The translations under genes were made by a program, and so were the position numbers. Shown here in pieces: positions 1 through 10,190 of a DNA stretch of 64,000 nucleotides; the first letter of the stretch is position 1, and the number at the start of each line of letters is the position of its first letter. The notes beneath the pieces are model-generated. The model made no database searches and was not told where the DNA came from. It saw nothing but the letters and a program-made list of their open reading frames with translations. Source of the stretch: Nephrocerus scutellatus (lineage: Eukaryota; Arthropoda; Insecta; Diptera; Pipunculidae); contig OX352761.1 in NCBI GenBank assembly GCA_947095585.1, positions 79,301,267 to 79,365,266 of the forward strand, written 5' to 3'.

Positions 1-729
1 CCAGTATCTGAATGGACTTATAGAGAATTGTTCCTCTTGAAGAGGACGCAGGCAAGTCCATCCCCTTGTCGGAGCCCGTTATAGCTTTTGAATGGGCTTG
101 ATAGTGATCCGGATATTTTTACTTGGCTTATAACAATGGTCATGGTCAACCTACATAGTCGTGTCAGTTAATTTGGGATGCCGAATTCTCTCATGGTGTT
201 TTGTATAGCGAACTGCTTGTGGAATTAAAACAAAACAACGCTGAATGCTATCTGAATGTTACTCATTTTATATAACAAATATCACTCTCTTTTATACTTA
301 AATTAAAGTTCATGCAAAGGGGTTTAATTGGTAAATAACGAGGTTTAAACTAAAGTGCTAAATTGACAAAGAAGCGTATGTAGGTTATAGTAAAAAGTGT
401 GTAATTGACATATTGTAATAAAGTGCGTTTGTAGATCATTATTGCCAATAATGTTAAAGTGTTTAATTGACAATAAAACATGTGTAATACATAAATGCAC
501 AGAGAAATGCAGAATTGGATCATTGTTTTCGATGAGTTTGTTGCTGTTGCCACATCCGATAATGCTATTCGCGGTATAATGCAAAGTAATGCATAATTGC
601 TTAATTTTTTTTTATTTAGACAACAATTTTACTAGATTAAATATAATAAATTTAACAATTTCAGTCAGTTGCTCGAACTTAATAAGGTTTTAACACAACT
701 TTTTAGTATTATATGCTAACTTAGCTATA
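1..729. other. AT-rich non-coding sequence, nothing recognised
   Basis: I see no coding signature, structural RNA or terminal repeat here. The short reading frames are low-complexity AT translations without motifs. Confidence 0.5.
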
Positions 730-814
730 CAGTAAAACCTGCCAATCGGGACACTCTATAATCGGACCACAATCTTTGGCTCCCAAGGGTGGTCCAATTT
801 GACAGGTTTTACTG
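730..814. mobile_element. 85-bp MITE with pogo/Tigger-type terminal inverted repeats
   Basis: The left end cagtaaaacctgccaa is inverted at the right end as ttgacaggttttactg (one mismatch), and both ends are flanked by TA (728-729 and 815-816), the target duplication of Tc1/mariner/pogo elements. It is too short to code and would need a transposase supplied in trans. A pogo/Tigger transposase relic lies at 59.8-60.6 kb, but its visible terminus is different, so that element need not be its source. Confidence 0.7.
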
Positions 815-1009
815 TATACTTAAACTTCATTTTAACAATGATAAATTTAATTTTAAAAATATATAAATACTTACACAAAAGACAATCTTATTTAATAAGT
901 TACTTACACTATTCAATTTCTTGTTATTTTCGCAAAGTAAATTTTAAATACCCAATTTTCCTCATTTTAGCAATTCACAATTTTCGTACGTTTTAAGGTA
1001 TTCAGTTTT
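815..1009. other. AT-rich spacer
   Basis: Nothing supportable beyond low complexity. It ends in a T-rich run that may be the reverse complement of the LINE-A 3' tail. Confidence 0.4.
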
Positions 1010-1225
1010 TTTTTTTTTAATTTGTTGAGTTTGTAATGTTCTTAAGCTCCGAAGGCAGAGTTATATTTCAAGAGTCCTCGATAAAATATATTATTATTTG
1101 AAGCCTTTGTTCTAAAATAATTAAAAACAAAATTTTTTTTTGTATTATAGTCATGCTGATCTTGAGCTTTGATCAAACCAAAATTGTGTTTGATTTGGTT
1201 ATTATGTATTTTATTTTTCACACGC
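1010..1225 (-). pseudogene. LINE-A (jockey-type) reverse transcriptase, C-terminal fragment
   Basis: Read on the minus strand in shifting frames, this stretch gives the usual end of a jockey-group RT protein: a HDYNT-like segment, then FYRGLLKYNS and, one frame over, LPSELKNI, followed by an A-rich tail near 1,010-1,020. In the family this is the region after the RT domain. Frameshifts and stops make it a dead remnant. It belongs with the RT pieces at 1,571-2,507 and 6,995-7,255, which have the same orientation and the expected order. Confidence 0.55.
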
Positions 1226-1570
1226 CCATAGACGAAAGTGACTGTTTCATACGCTATAAACTAGCTTCGAAAATAGCCCATAACAACAATAGTTATGTTA
1301 TCATATAAACGTCTTTTGTTATTTACTGCAGTCACAGCGATCAGCGAACACACATTCTCACATTTCTGCTTCTCTCTCGATTTAGCAGAAAACACGGTTT
1401 GGACGCGTGAAAAATAGCGTACATTACTCGCAGAAAAGTGCTCATAACGATGAAAAATAAAAATTACAACAACAAACACATTGGATAGACCAGAAAGTGG
1501 TTAAGCGTTAACCAAAAAAAAAATTTTGGTTAAGAATATTTAACCAAATTTTTATTTATAATTCTCACCA
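1226..1570. other. unassigned segment interrupting LINE-A
   Basis: This stretch separates the C-terminal LINE-A piece from the RT thumb piece and shows no LINE-like translation. It may be a small insertion or highly decayed LINE sequence. Complementary runs (aaccaaa and tttggtt) lie near 1,503-1,550. No clear target-site duplication was found. Confidence 0.35.
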
Positions 1571-2507
1571 CCAGAGTCGACTTTTAAAAATTATATATGG
1601 ATAACATGAAACAAAAAATTTACCAAAATTTGGTTAGTTTTTGCTTTTGCTTTAATCAGCCGTTAGACACAAAAAATATCTAACTCATTTTGTTTAAAGC
1701 AATATAGCATATATCAAAACTAGTAGCTCTCTTTCAATTAAAAACCTTAGTGATTGAAAATCATCAAAAAGTTTCTTAATTGGATACCTTACTGGAAAAT
1801 TAATAATGTTTTTGAGAACTCGTTTTTGCAAAATCTCTAGCTCTTTGACTTTTTAATTCGCAGTCGGATTAATGTAAGTTAATCTCGACTGAATGAATGC
1901 GAAATACATTAGCAAAAAGTTTTTCTTGGAAGGATATATTTAAATCGATTGATAGCGAAAACATATGGTAATATTACTTGATTAGACCAGTCCAGCTCGC
2001 TATTAATCACCAACCCAAGATAGTTATACTGTTGATTAAAACGATCGACCAGAGTCGACTTTTAAAAATTATATATGGATAACATGAAACAAAAAATTTA
2101 CCAAAATTTGGTTAGTTTTTGCTGTTGCTTTAATCAGCCGTTAGCCACAAAAAATATCTAACTCATTTTGTTGAAAGCAATATAGCATATATCAAAACTA
2201 GTAGCTCTCTTTCAATTAAAAACCTTAGTGATTGAAAATCATCAAAAAGTTTCTTAATTGGATACCTTACTGGAAAATTAATAATGTTTTTGAGAACTCG
2301 TTTTTGCAAAATCTCTAGCTCTTTGACTTTTTAATTCGCAGTCGGATTAATGTAAGTTAATCTCGACTGAATGAATGCGAAATACATTAGCAAAAAGTTT
2401 TTCTTGGAAGGATATATTTAAATCGATTGATAGCGAAAACATATGGTAATATTACTTGATTAGACCAGTCCAGCTCGCTATTAATCACCAACCCAAGATA
2501 GTTATAC
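1571..2507 (-). pseudogene. LINE-A reverse transcriptase fragment, duplicated
   Basis: Minus-strand translation gives YLGLVINSELDWSNQV, the conserved block after the catalytic aspartates in jockey-type RTs, followed by a thumb-like stretch (NPTANKKVKELEILQKR if frameshifts are allowed). The fragment is present twice because of the 478-bp tandem duplication. Its right edge is cut by Copia-1. With one copy of the 5-bp target duplication removed, the frame continues into the YADD-bearing piece at 6,995-7,255. It is inactive, with several frameshifts and stops. Confidence 0.65.
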
Positions 2508-2526
2508 TGTTGATTAAAACGATCGA
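1571..2526. repeat. 478-bp direct tandem duplication (two copies)
   Basis: Copy one is 1,571-2,048 and copy two 2,049-2,526, abutting head to tail. I saw only a few differences (for example gcttttgc against gctgttgc). Each copy ends with the first 19 bases of the Copia-1 LTR, so the duplicated unit spans the LINE-A/Copia-1 junction and must have formed after that insertion. Confidence 0.9.
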
Positions 2527-2934
2527 TTTATTAAATATATACAGATTGCTTTTAATTTACTTCCTTATGTTAAATTTTTTTTCGTAAAACTCTACCCCAG
2601 AATCGCGCTCGACCCCAGAACTTTTCAAAAAGGAAATCGAACATGAAAGGCGAAAATCTTTTGTTTACATTTTTTTGCTGCATGTGTTGTTGTTGTGTTA
2701 GTATAAAGAGGGGTAAATCTCCCAAAATATCGAGAGCTGTTTTAGCTCTACGGTAGAGGCATTTTAAAGGGGAAACGAAACGAAACGAAAAATCTGGGGC
2801 AGAGTTTTACGAAAAAACAATTAACATTAGTTTCTGAGATCGGACAAAAAAGAGAAAGACAGAAGGTCTTGACATTTCTACTTTGACAATTGATGAAGTT
2901 GTAATTTTAGGGTATGTTCACAATTATACCAACA
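2508..2934 (-). repeat. Copia-1 3' LTR (427 bp)
   Basis: Begins tgttgattaaaacgatcg and ends ttcacaattataccaaca on the plus strand, giving TG...CA termini. Both ends match the short 5' LTR at 6,944-6,994. No clear open frame lies within it. Confidence 0.88.
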
Positions 2935-3051
2935 TCCCCGCTCAAATTAATAATTGTCAACTATCCGCTTGTTAAAGAAAAATTAACCAATCTTTGTATA
3001 AGTTCGAGTTCAAAATAATACATGTTCATATTACTAATTTAACGTTAAACT

Positions 3052-6000
3052 TTAGAATTTCATACCCATGTCGGATAAATGTTTATAACGTGTTGTTGAC
3101 GGTAGTTGCTTCGTGAATGCGTCAGCTATCATATCCTCAGACTTGAGGAAGTTGATGTTTACAATTTGCTCAGCCACTGCATCTCGAATGTAATGGTACC
3201 GGACATCAATGTGTTTAGATCTTCCTTGGTTTGACTGATCATTTGCGATGTGTTTTGCGCTTTCGTTGTCACAAAAAATGTCAATGTGTCCATCCTGTAG
3301 TCTAAGCTCAAGCAAGATGTTACGGAAGTATACTGCATCCTTCGCCACGGATGATAATGTAATGTATTCGGCCTCTGTACTGGATGTAGCCACTATTTTC
3401 TGTTTTCGAGATCCCCAGTGAATCGCTCCGCCGGCATAAACAAAGACAAAACCAGATTGCGACTTCCTGTCGTTGGTATCGGCGGCCCAATTATAGTCCG
3501 AAAAAGCTTGGAGTTGTTTATTAGTTTTTCGATAAATGATGTTTGCTTCTTTAGTTCCAGTGAGGTATCTTATAACATTAAGTGCTGGGGTCCAATGTTG
3601 GCACCTTGGATCTTCAACATGTTGTGAAAGAACGTTCACTATGTACGAGATGTCTGGCCTGCTGAAATTGGATAGGTAAAGCAAGCGTCCGATTAGTTGC
3701 CTATATGCGGTATTATCAACTCGCTCGCTTTCGAATTTGATAGTTGGTTTCTTTTCAATGTTGAGTTTAACTTGTGAAGGTAAACGTGATGGTTTCGCTA
3801 TGTCTAAATTGTATGACTTTATTATACGGTTAATATGTCCCATTTGTCTTACGCAGATCTTTTTGTTGTCCATCGTGATTTCAAGGCCTACGCATAACTT
3901 TGGTTCACCCAAATCATGAATATCGAACTCCTTCGATAGTGCTGTATGAACCATTGAGTAGTCTTCAGAATCGTTTGTGGCCAAAAGAAGGTCATCGACA
4001 TAGACGGTGATGATTGTGATGTTTTTCTTTAGAACCTTGTATTAGATGCACTTATCGTAAGACGACTGCGAATATCCAAGATTCTTTAGAGTCTTGTCCA
4101 ACTTAAGGTTCCACTGGCAGTCAGGCCGCTTAAGTTGATATATTGCCTTTTTAACATTCACACTTATTTACAGCGTCCTTCGCGAAAATATCTGGTTGCT
4201 CCATGAAAATGACGGTGTCAAGGTCACCATTTAGGAATGCTGTGGAGACGTATGTTCCGCCGCAATTGCCAAAGTAAGTCGAATTGAATGGATGTTGGCT
4301 ACGGGAGAATACGTGTCAGTATAGTCGACCCCTTGAATTTGGTCAAATCCTTTTGCCACCAGTCTGGATTTTCTTCGCTCAACTGTACCATCTGAAAGAT
4401 ATTTTGTTTTAAACACCCATTTAGATTTAATTACTTGCCGATCAGTTGGCCTGTCCACCAACGTCCAAGTTCCGTTTTGAATAAGGGATTCATACTCTTC
4501 TTGCATGGCTTTATACCATTCGTTTTGATTTTCGTTGCTTTCCAGCTGTTTCATGTTCATAGGGTCAACACCAATGCTGTAAGCTTCTTCTTTATTACAT
4601 GGTACTTGTACACTAGATTCCTCTAATGTCTTGTTAGTATCTCCATTATTTGATTCCTCTAAGCTGCCCTTTTTGGTAGTTTGGTTAGGCAGCAGATGTT
4701 TCGGATCTTCGCTTTGGCAATTTTACTGTCTGTCGGGATAAAATCGAAGGCATAGACATTTGACAGAACTCCTTCTGCATTCCCGATTTCGTTGGAATCT
4801 TCCTCCAAGAACCGTACATCTCTGCTCCTGATGATAATGCGCGTTCCAGGGGATATGTGCCATTTTCATTGCTATATCCCACAACTAAATGCACATTACT
4901 TTTCGACTCGAATTTTCCAAGGTTGCTCTCTTTGTCCAGTGCATATGCCCTTGTCCCGATGCACTTGAAAGATGACACGTCCGGTTTACTGCCCGTCCAC
5001 AATTCTTCTGGAGTAATTTGGTCATTTATCTTTGTTGGACACCTATTGCGGATAAAAGCTGCTGTACACACTAGTTCTACCCACAGGTAGTCAGGTAATT
5101 TTGCTTCCAGCTTCAAACATCTCGTTATTTCCAGTAGGGTTCGATTGGCTCTCTCTGCTATACCATTTTGTTGTGGCGTGTGTGGTGCAGAAAATTCATG
5201 GTCTTTTCCATTTTGTTCTAGGAATTCTTAGAATTTTGAATTTGTATACTCCGTCCCGTTATCAGTTCTAAGCAATTTGATCGATTCCCCTGTTTGTTTT
5301 TCTGCGAATGCCTTGAAGACTTTACATTTTTCTAGGGCTTCGCTTTTCTTTTGCATGAAGTATACAAACATGCGTCGTGAATAATCGTCTATGAATGTGA
5401 TAAAGTATAGTTCTTTGCTCACCGATTGGGTGCGCATTGGACCACACAAATCCGAGTGTATTAACTCCAATCTCCTATTCGTCTTCTTGTTTTCACACAC
5501 ACTAAACGGTTTGGTTGATTGTTTAGCACAAATACACGAAACACAACTGCTTTCATCGGATCTGAACTTCTCTGGTAAGCCAGTCACCATTCTTGTTGAC
5601 TGAAGTTGTTGTTTCAATGAGGTTATGTTGAGATGACCCATCCTTCGATGCCACAGCCTCAGCGAATTATTGTTTCCATTTGTTATCAGGGCTCTATGGT
5701 TCCCAGAAACGATATATAAACCATGTCTTTGAACAGCTGTGATCAACAACGTGTCAGTCTTGGTATATAATTTTGCGTGATCACCCTCAAATACGACCTT
5801 TATGTTGTGACATGTCGCTTTGCTTACTGAGATGAGGTTTTCTTTAAGATTTGGAATATACAGTGTGCTAAATAATTTAATTTCCTTCCCAATATTGCTT
5901 AGGTGCGATGGCAATACTGCGGTTCCGATTCCAACTATTTTTATTCGCTGTCCATTTGCTAAAGTAACATAGGAATCCTGTTCGCACATTTTTAGACTTT

Positions 6001-6817
6001 CGAACGAGGATTTCGTCGAGCACATATGCGAAGTAGCTCCGGAGTCAATACACCAGGCGATATCGTCAGCAGACGTTTTAAATGCAGACTCCTCTGTTAC
6101 TATGAAACCATATTCAGCTTCGTCTGTGGAGCCCGATTGAACTGTTTTCGCCTTTTCTTTATTCTGGTAGCAGTCTTTTGCCATGTGGCCCTTTTTTCCA
6201 CATATGCGACAGTTAAATGGTTTCCACTTGGTGTATACCGCTGTGCTATGTTGTCCATTTCCATCTTTTTTCCGCTCACTCACCTCCAAAAGTCTTGTAC
6301 ACACAATGTCCACCTCTGGGTACTTGCTTTGGGCATAGAACGCAGCTTAGACATCTTTGTAATCATCTGACAATCCGTCGAGGAGTACTACCACCAATAA
6401 ATCCTTATCAAGTGTCGCCTCCATTTCCTGCAGTTTGTTGACTGCCCTCTTAAATTCGTCCATGTTCTGGTTTGTTTCCATCTTCATGTTGATGAGATGC
6501 CTGAACTCCTCTGCCTTTTGTCTGGGTCCCTTGCGATCATAGGTCTCAGAAAGGAAGTTCCACATATCTTTGGACAATTTTTTGTCCTTTACCAGTGACA
6601 CGATACTTGGCTCTATTGCTAAGAGCAGCTCCGCCCTTGCATCCATGTCTTTGTCGTCCCAGCTCTGTTGATTTGCTGCAACCTGCGGTCGTTGTATTGT
6701 TACATGAACGTAGCCAGTTAATCTTGCTTTATGGAGGATTGCTTCCATTTGTGGCTTCCAAGAAGCAAAGTTCTCTCCATTAAACTGTTGCATGCGCCCT
6801 AGCATATTTGTGCTCAT
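3052..6817 (-). pseudogene. Copia-1 gag-pol polyprotein, frameshifted
   Basis: Copia polyproteins carry Gag, aspartic protease, integrase, RT and RNase H in that order, and all are visible. Gag starts at 6,817 (MSTNMLGRMQQFNG). A CCHC knuckle (CRICGKKGHMAKDC) lies near 6,200, the protease motif CIDSGATSHMC near 6,040, and an integrase zinc region and core (FIDDYSRR, TDNGTEY) near 5,560-5,240. RT runs from about 4,560 with the YVDDLLL catalytic motif near 4,000, followed by the RNase H end (CDNESAKHIAN, HIDVRYHYIRD). At least four breaks split the frame (about 6,330, 5,230-5,116, 4,685-4,560 and 4,230-3,984), so no full product is possible. Transposition protein of a virus-like particle; inactive here. 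Confidence 0.9.
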
Positions 6818-6925
6818 TGTTTGAGGTTATGATGTGGAGTTTTAGCGAGGTCATTTTAATTGAGAATTCTCAGTCGAAAATTTTACAAAATATCAAATCC
6901 TTAATATTTTTTAAATTAATTGGAA

Positions 6926-6943
6926 TGTCCTGGGCCCATAACC
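6926..6943 (-). promoter_or_regulatory. Copia-1 primer-binding site (initiator tRNA-Met half-molecule type)
   Basis: Minus strand reads ggttatgggcccaggaca directly after the 5' LTR. Copia-family elements prime from an internal cleavage product of tRNA-iMet and share the core ggttatgggccca. Reading alone cannot tell whether the changed end still pairs with the host tRNA. Confidence 0.85.
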
Positions 6944-6994
6944 TGTTGATTAAAATGATCGATTTATTAGGGTATGTTCACAATTATACCAACA
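6944..6994 (-). repeat. Copia-1 5' LTR, internally deleted to 51 bp
   Basis: The outer ends match the 3' LTR (tgttgattaaaa and the last 26 bp ending accaaca), but about 376 bp between them is missing. The deletion joins cgatttatta directly to gggtatgttc. Promoter and transcription start would lie in the lost part. Confidence 0.85.
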
Positions 6995-7255
6995 TATACT
7001 TGCTAACTCTTTCAATTACGAAAAAACTATAAGTAATTGGGTGGTTGTTAAGAACATCCTCGTCCAATTTTCGATTTGTAAATATCATATACATACTTAG
7101 ATTTAGTATGATTCAGCGTTAAATGATTTATATTAAGCCAATGTTTCAATTTTTGTAAATCATTTTGAATTTTTATAAGTAATTCTTCTAGTAATTCTGC
7201 AGAGTAATTATCAGACAATCATCGGCATATAGTTGAATTCGCATAATAATTCGCA
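6995..7255 (-). pseudogene. LINE-A reverse transcriptase fragment with YADD motif
   Basis: Minus strand gives LYADDCLI, the catalytic RT box, at about 7,215-7,235, followed after a frame change by a DLQKLKHWLNINHL segment and ERVSKY at the Copia-1 junction. In jockey-type RTs this is exactly the stretch that precedes the YLGL block found on the other side of Copia-1. The sequence upstream of YADD, including the expected GxPQG motif, is absent because BEL-1 sequence begins at about 7,256. Confidence 0.7.
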
Positions 7256-8850
7256 TATCGTAATATGCAACATACTCCCCCCGTTGAAGCATTCAACATT
7301 AAATGTCTGAAACTGGAACCTTTTTGCTGGTTCAGGTTTAGTTGTGGATTTTTTACTACCTCGTTGTATGGCAAACATTATCACGATCGCCGCCACTAAC
7401 TGCAAAATGATGAATGTCTCTGGCATCAAATTTCCTCGGAAGTTCTTGATGTTCTTTCATTTGATGTTCATTTCATTTCATTGCCGACAGCAAATTTGTT
7501 ATTTCGTGTGAATTATTTTGGGTAATTATTATGTGTGGCTTGATCGTTTCTTCTTGTTGCTGGATATAAGCGTTAATGATGTTTTCGCTCATATTTAGGG
7601 AAGGAATGATTTATTCTGCTACTATACTCGTTATGAGCACTTATAGTTAGGGTGTCATGCTTGATCACACAATTCTGCCGAAATCTTAAAACTGCTCCTT
7701 CGGCTATTGTTTTTTGAAAGGTTGTTGTGCCACATACCACATTAAGAGTGTAACTTTGATCCAATACATAAATCCACGCGTTAGAATCATATACCGGTAT
7801 CCAGAAACGATTTTCCTTTCTTGAATCAAGTACGCAGCTTTTCTCAATCGAGTCAACTCGGTTGAATAGTTGAATTTCGCATTGCTTGGGGCCAGCGTCT
7901 TTGTGATAAATGGCATGTCTTTGCCTGCATATGTGTTTCCCCTGGAAGGCAGGAGTGCATGCAGCTAAGTCATTTGAAGAGATATCGTAACATTGATCCC
8001 TATGCAAGTTTACGGCAAGAAACTCAGTGTGGGATGCTATACTCACAAATCCTTTGTTATGTTTGATTGGTACCGGTACAACTTTGAAGACATCAAATGG
8101 TTCTTTGGTTAGTAATGGTAGTTTTAACAGAAAAACTACGCTGCTGTGCTGTCATTAAGCTGTAGAGTTGTAGTAGGTTTAAGTGATTAGAGTCTCCTGG
8201 TATTCGTAGTGTTATCGGGAGGTTGTCCCGAATGTTATTCAGTTTTGTCTTTAATTGATCTGGTGTAACTAAAAAAGGGTTAATCTTCCCATTACGACAA
8301 TCTGTTAGTACATCGAGGATTATAGATTGAGTTCTGCGATATCTGGACATGATCAACGAAGTATAGATTGACAGAGCATTGAATTTTTCGAGAATATTTT
8401 GCTCAGCAACAATTCTGTTGGTACCAAGGATTCTATTGTTGATCTCATCCAAAACGTTTTCGATTATATGGAACTGCTTGTTGGTAAATTCGCTATCCTT
8501 TCGCATATTTTTTGCAGTTGAGTCCAATATTGATGTTTGATTCTTTATTAGTTGAAGCAAATATGTTCGTTTGTTCTGGATTCTTTTATCGTTCTTTCCA
8601 TTACATCAGCATATTTCTGGTCAGGTATGCCAAATGTCTTGTTGGCTATTGTCCCAATGAAGTCGAATGGAGAGCGGCTCATACGGGTTCTGTCAGGGTA
8701 TCCATGAGTCTTTATTAGGAGATCATTAACGTAATTTATTGTGTTCATTTGTTGTTGAAATTGATCGGCTATGGTGGTACAATATTTGCTGCAATGGTTC
8801 AGCATCGGTTAGTTTGTTATAAGGGATGATCTCCACTGGTGATATAGCAA
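7211..8850 (-). pseudogene. BEL-1 env-like (fusion-protein-type) gene, broken
   Basis: Three minus-strand pieces follow one another: about 8,805-8,548, 8,560-8,093 and 8,046-7,573, then a hydrophobic segment near 7,430-7,370. They resemble the envelope proteins of insect retroelements related to baculovirus F proteins. The features seen are an arginine-rich site followed by a hydrophobic, glycine-containing stretch near 8,690, a long helical heptad-like region, a cysteine-containing ectodomain and a terminal membrane anchor. Frame changes between the pieces and the lack of a clear signal peptide at the start mean it cannot make a full product. Assignment rests on layout and motif resemblance, not on a search. 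Confidence 0.6.
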
Positions 8851-9108
8851 AGGTCTGACATACCATACCACCTTGGGATGGGTGTTATTACGGTTTTCTG
8901 ATGTTTGTTCTTTGCTGAGCTTGGTACGCCTCATAGCCTTGGGATTCTGTAGCCAGTTGGAATTTATGTGCAAGATTTTTCGTTTCCTTGATGGCCGTTG
9001 AGGTGCTGGATGTCGGATTTCCAGACGAGATATGCTTAGTGCATTTGCCTGCTGCGGTAACTTTGCAAGCGCTTTCTTCGGAGGCTACCAAGGTGGTGCA
9101 TTTTTTAT

Positions 9109-9690
9109 CTATCCACTAAGGAGTACTTTACTATCGATTTGGGTAGGTGAGCTGATTTGGGGCGATTTATCTTCTATGGGTAAGGAACACACCTTGTGAA
9201 CAGCTCGTCTGAAAGTGCCCTTTGCCGTCCTCACTTCCACAACTCTGGTCAGACCATCAGCCGCCTTGTGTTCCTTTACTATTCTTCCTAATGGCCACTT
9301 CAAGGCAGGTATGTAGTCTTCCATTAATAACACTATAGTGCCTGGGTGTATAGTTTTATTCTCCTGATGTCATCTGTTTGGGTTTGTAGCTCATGTAAAT
9401 ATTCTTTTGTCCAGCGCTTCCAAAATTGATTTTGTAGTAGTTTAACTAATTCCCATCTTTTGGTAAGAGTGGTTGGCATTTCGTTTGCGTACGGATTGAC
9501 AACTGAGGTGAGAGGCTCGCCTCTCTTCTGAGCACCTTTTTTTATATCTTCTTGTGCTTCGTCGTTATAGAAGAACTTGTGAAGCTCTTGAAGTTCGTTC
9601 CGGGCCCCTACAAAGATTGTTGCATTTTCGAAAAATATTTTCGAAGGTCGTCCCCTTCTCGCAATGAAATGCTTCAGGGCACCTAAGAAC
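9109..9690 (-). pseudogene. BEL-1 integrase core end and C-terminal domain
   Basis: Minus strand shows an integrase core piece (FIARRGRPSKIFFEN, where the family has a catalytic Asp as SDNGT) at about 9,680-9,600, then LTKRWELVKLLQNQFWKRW near 9,450. Next comes the DUF5641-type C-terminal domain (9,333-9,109) with PLGRIVKEH and RVVEVRTAKG. These are hallmarks of BEL/Pao integrases. The core-to-C-terminal stretch is shortened and the catalytic Glu region was not seen. The change of the catalytic-site Asp to Glu (FFEN) and the frame change between pieces indicate decay. Confidence 0.72.
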
Positions 9691-9830
9691 GCAGCTGTTG
9701 TTTCATTTCATGAACTTGTTCGAACTTTTTTTCATATGATTCCCTAGGTTTTTTCCTATTTGGTCCATCCTTTCTTAGATTTTTCACGATAGTGTAAAGA
9801 TCTTCTATAAAAGAACCGAGCTCTCCCATA
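9691..9830 (-). pseudogene. BEL-1 gag N-terminus fused to integrase by internal deletion
   Basis: An ATG at about 9,829 opens a frame beginning MGELGSFIEDLYTIVKNLRK, a charged helical start that fits a Gag N-terminus. After about 48 codons it runs straight into integrase-core sequence in another frame. The missing part (most of gag, protease, RT, RNase H) amounts to several kb in a normal BEL element. The Gag identity is inferred from position. Confidence 0.5.
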
Positions 9831-9878
9831 AGAAAGAGAAAAAAATTTTTTTTTTGCGTTATTGAATTTAATTAATCA

Positions 9879-10112
9879 TTATACCGATAACCGCCTTCCT
9901 ATTACATTCTGTTTTATAATCTCTTTTTTTATAACTTTGTTTACTTTCCTGCTTAATATTCTACGTATATAATTAAATCCTAGAATTATTATTAATAGTA
10001 ATATTATTGTGACTATGTCCATTCCATAGTTCATAGTGTCGTAACTTTTATTGGTTTGAGGACCATTGTTATTTACAATGACCTCTTCAACCTTTGACTG
10101 GGTTTTTCCCAT
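9879..10112 (-). CDS. small predicted N-myristoylated single-pass membrane protein in the BEL-1 leader
   Basis: An intact 77-codon frame starts MGKTQSKVEEVIVNNNG. Gly2 and Ser6 fit the N-myristoylation consensus. Residues about 33-47 (DIVTIILLLIIILGF) form one hydrophobic membrane segment, followed by a basic tail rich in Arg and Lys (RRILSRK, KVIKKEIIK). It lies upstream of the BEL-1 gag start on the same strand, so it would be the first frame of the element's transcript. I do not recognise a named family. Position and features suggest a membrane-anchored accessory protein. It could also be a chance frame, but the ordered motif, membrane segment and basic tail argue for a real gene. Confidence 0.55.
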   Translation of the reverse strand: MGKTQSKVEEVIVNNNGPQTNKSYDTMNYGMDIVTIILLLIIILGFNYIRRILSRKVNKVIKKEIIKQNVIGRRLSV

Positions 10113-10190
10113 TTTTAATAAAAATGTTTAAATGCTAATTACTAAACTAAAAGAAATATATAAAATTTTATATTTTTTTTTTTTTTTTAT

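Larger units (their letters stand above)
2508..6994 (-). mobile_element. Copia-1, Ty1/copia LTR retrotransposon inserted in LINE-A
   Basis: The element is bounded on the plus strand by TGTTGATT... and ...ACCAACA and flanked by the 5-bp duplication tatac (2,503-2,507 and 6,995-6,999). Reading on the minus strand it has a 5' LTR collapsed to 51 bp (6,944-6,994), a copia-type primer site, one gag-pol frame with several lesions, a purine tract (gagcgggga, minus strand, at 2,935-2,943) and a 427-bp 3' LTR. It is non-autonomous now: the coding frame is broken and the 5' LTR has lost most of its sequence, presumably including the promoter. Confidence 0.93.
7256..10190 (-). mobile_element. BEL-1, deleted BEL/Pao element with env-like remains
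   Basis: On the minus strand the order is a small membrane-protein frame, a gag start, an abrupt jump to integrase core, the integrase C-terminal domain, and an env-like region ending in a membrane segment and a purine run (aacggggggag) near 7,280. Most of gag, protease, RT and RNase H are missing. No LTR of normal length was found; at most about 35 bp after the purine tract could be LTR. The combination resembles env-bearing BEL elements such as roo. The family is inferred from domain order. Confidence 0.7.
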
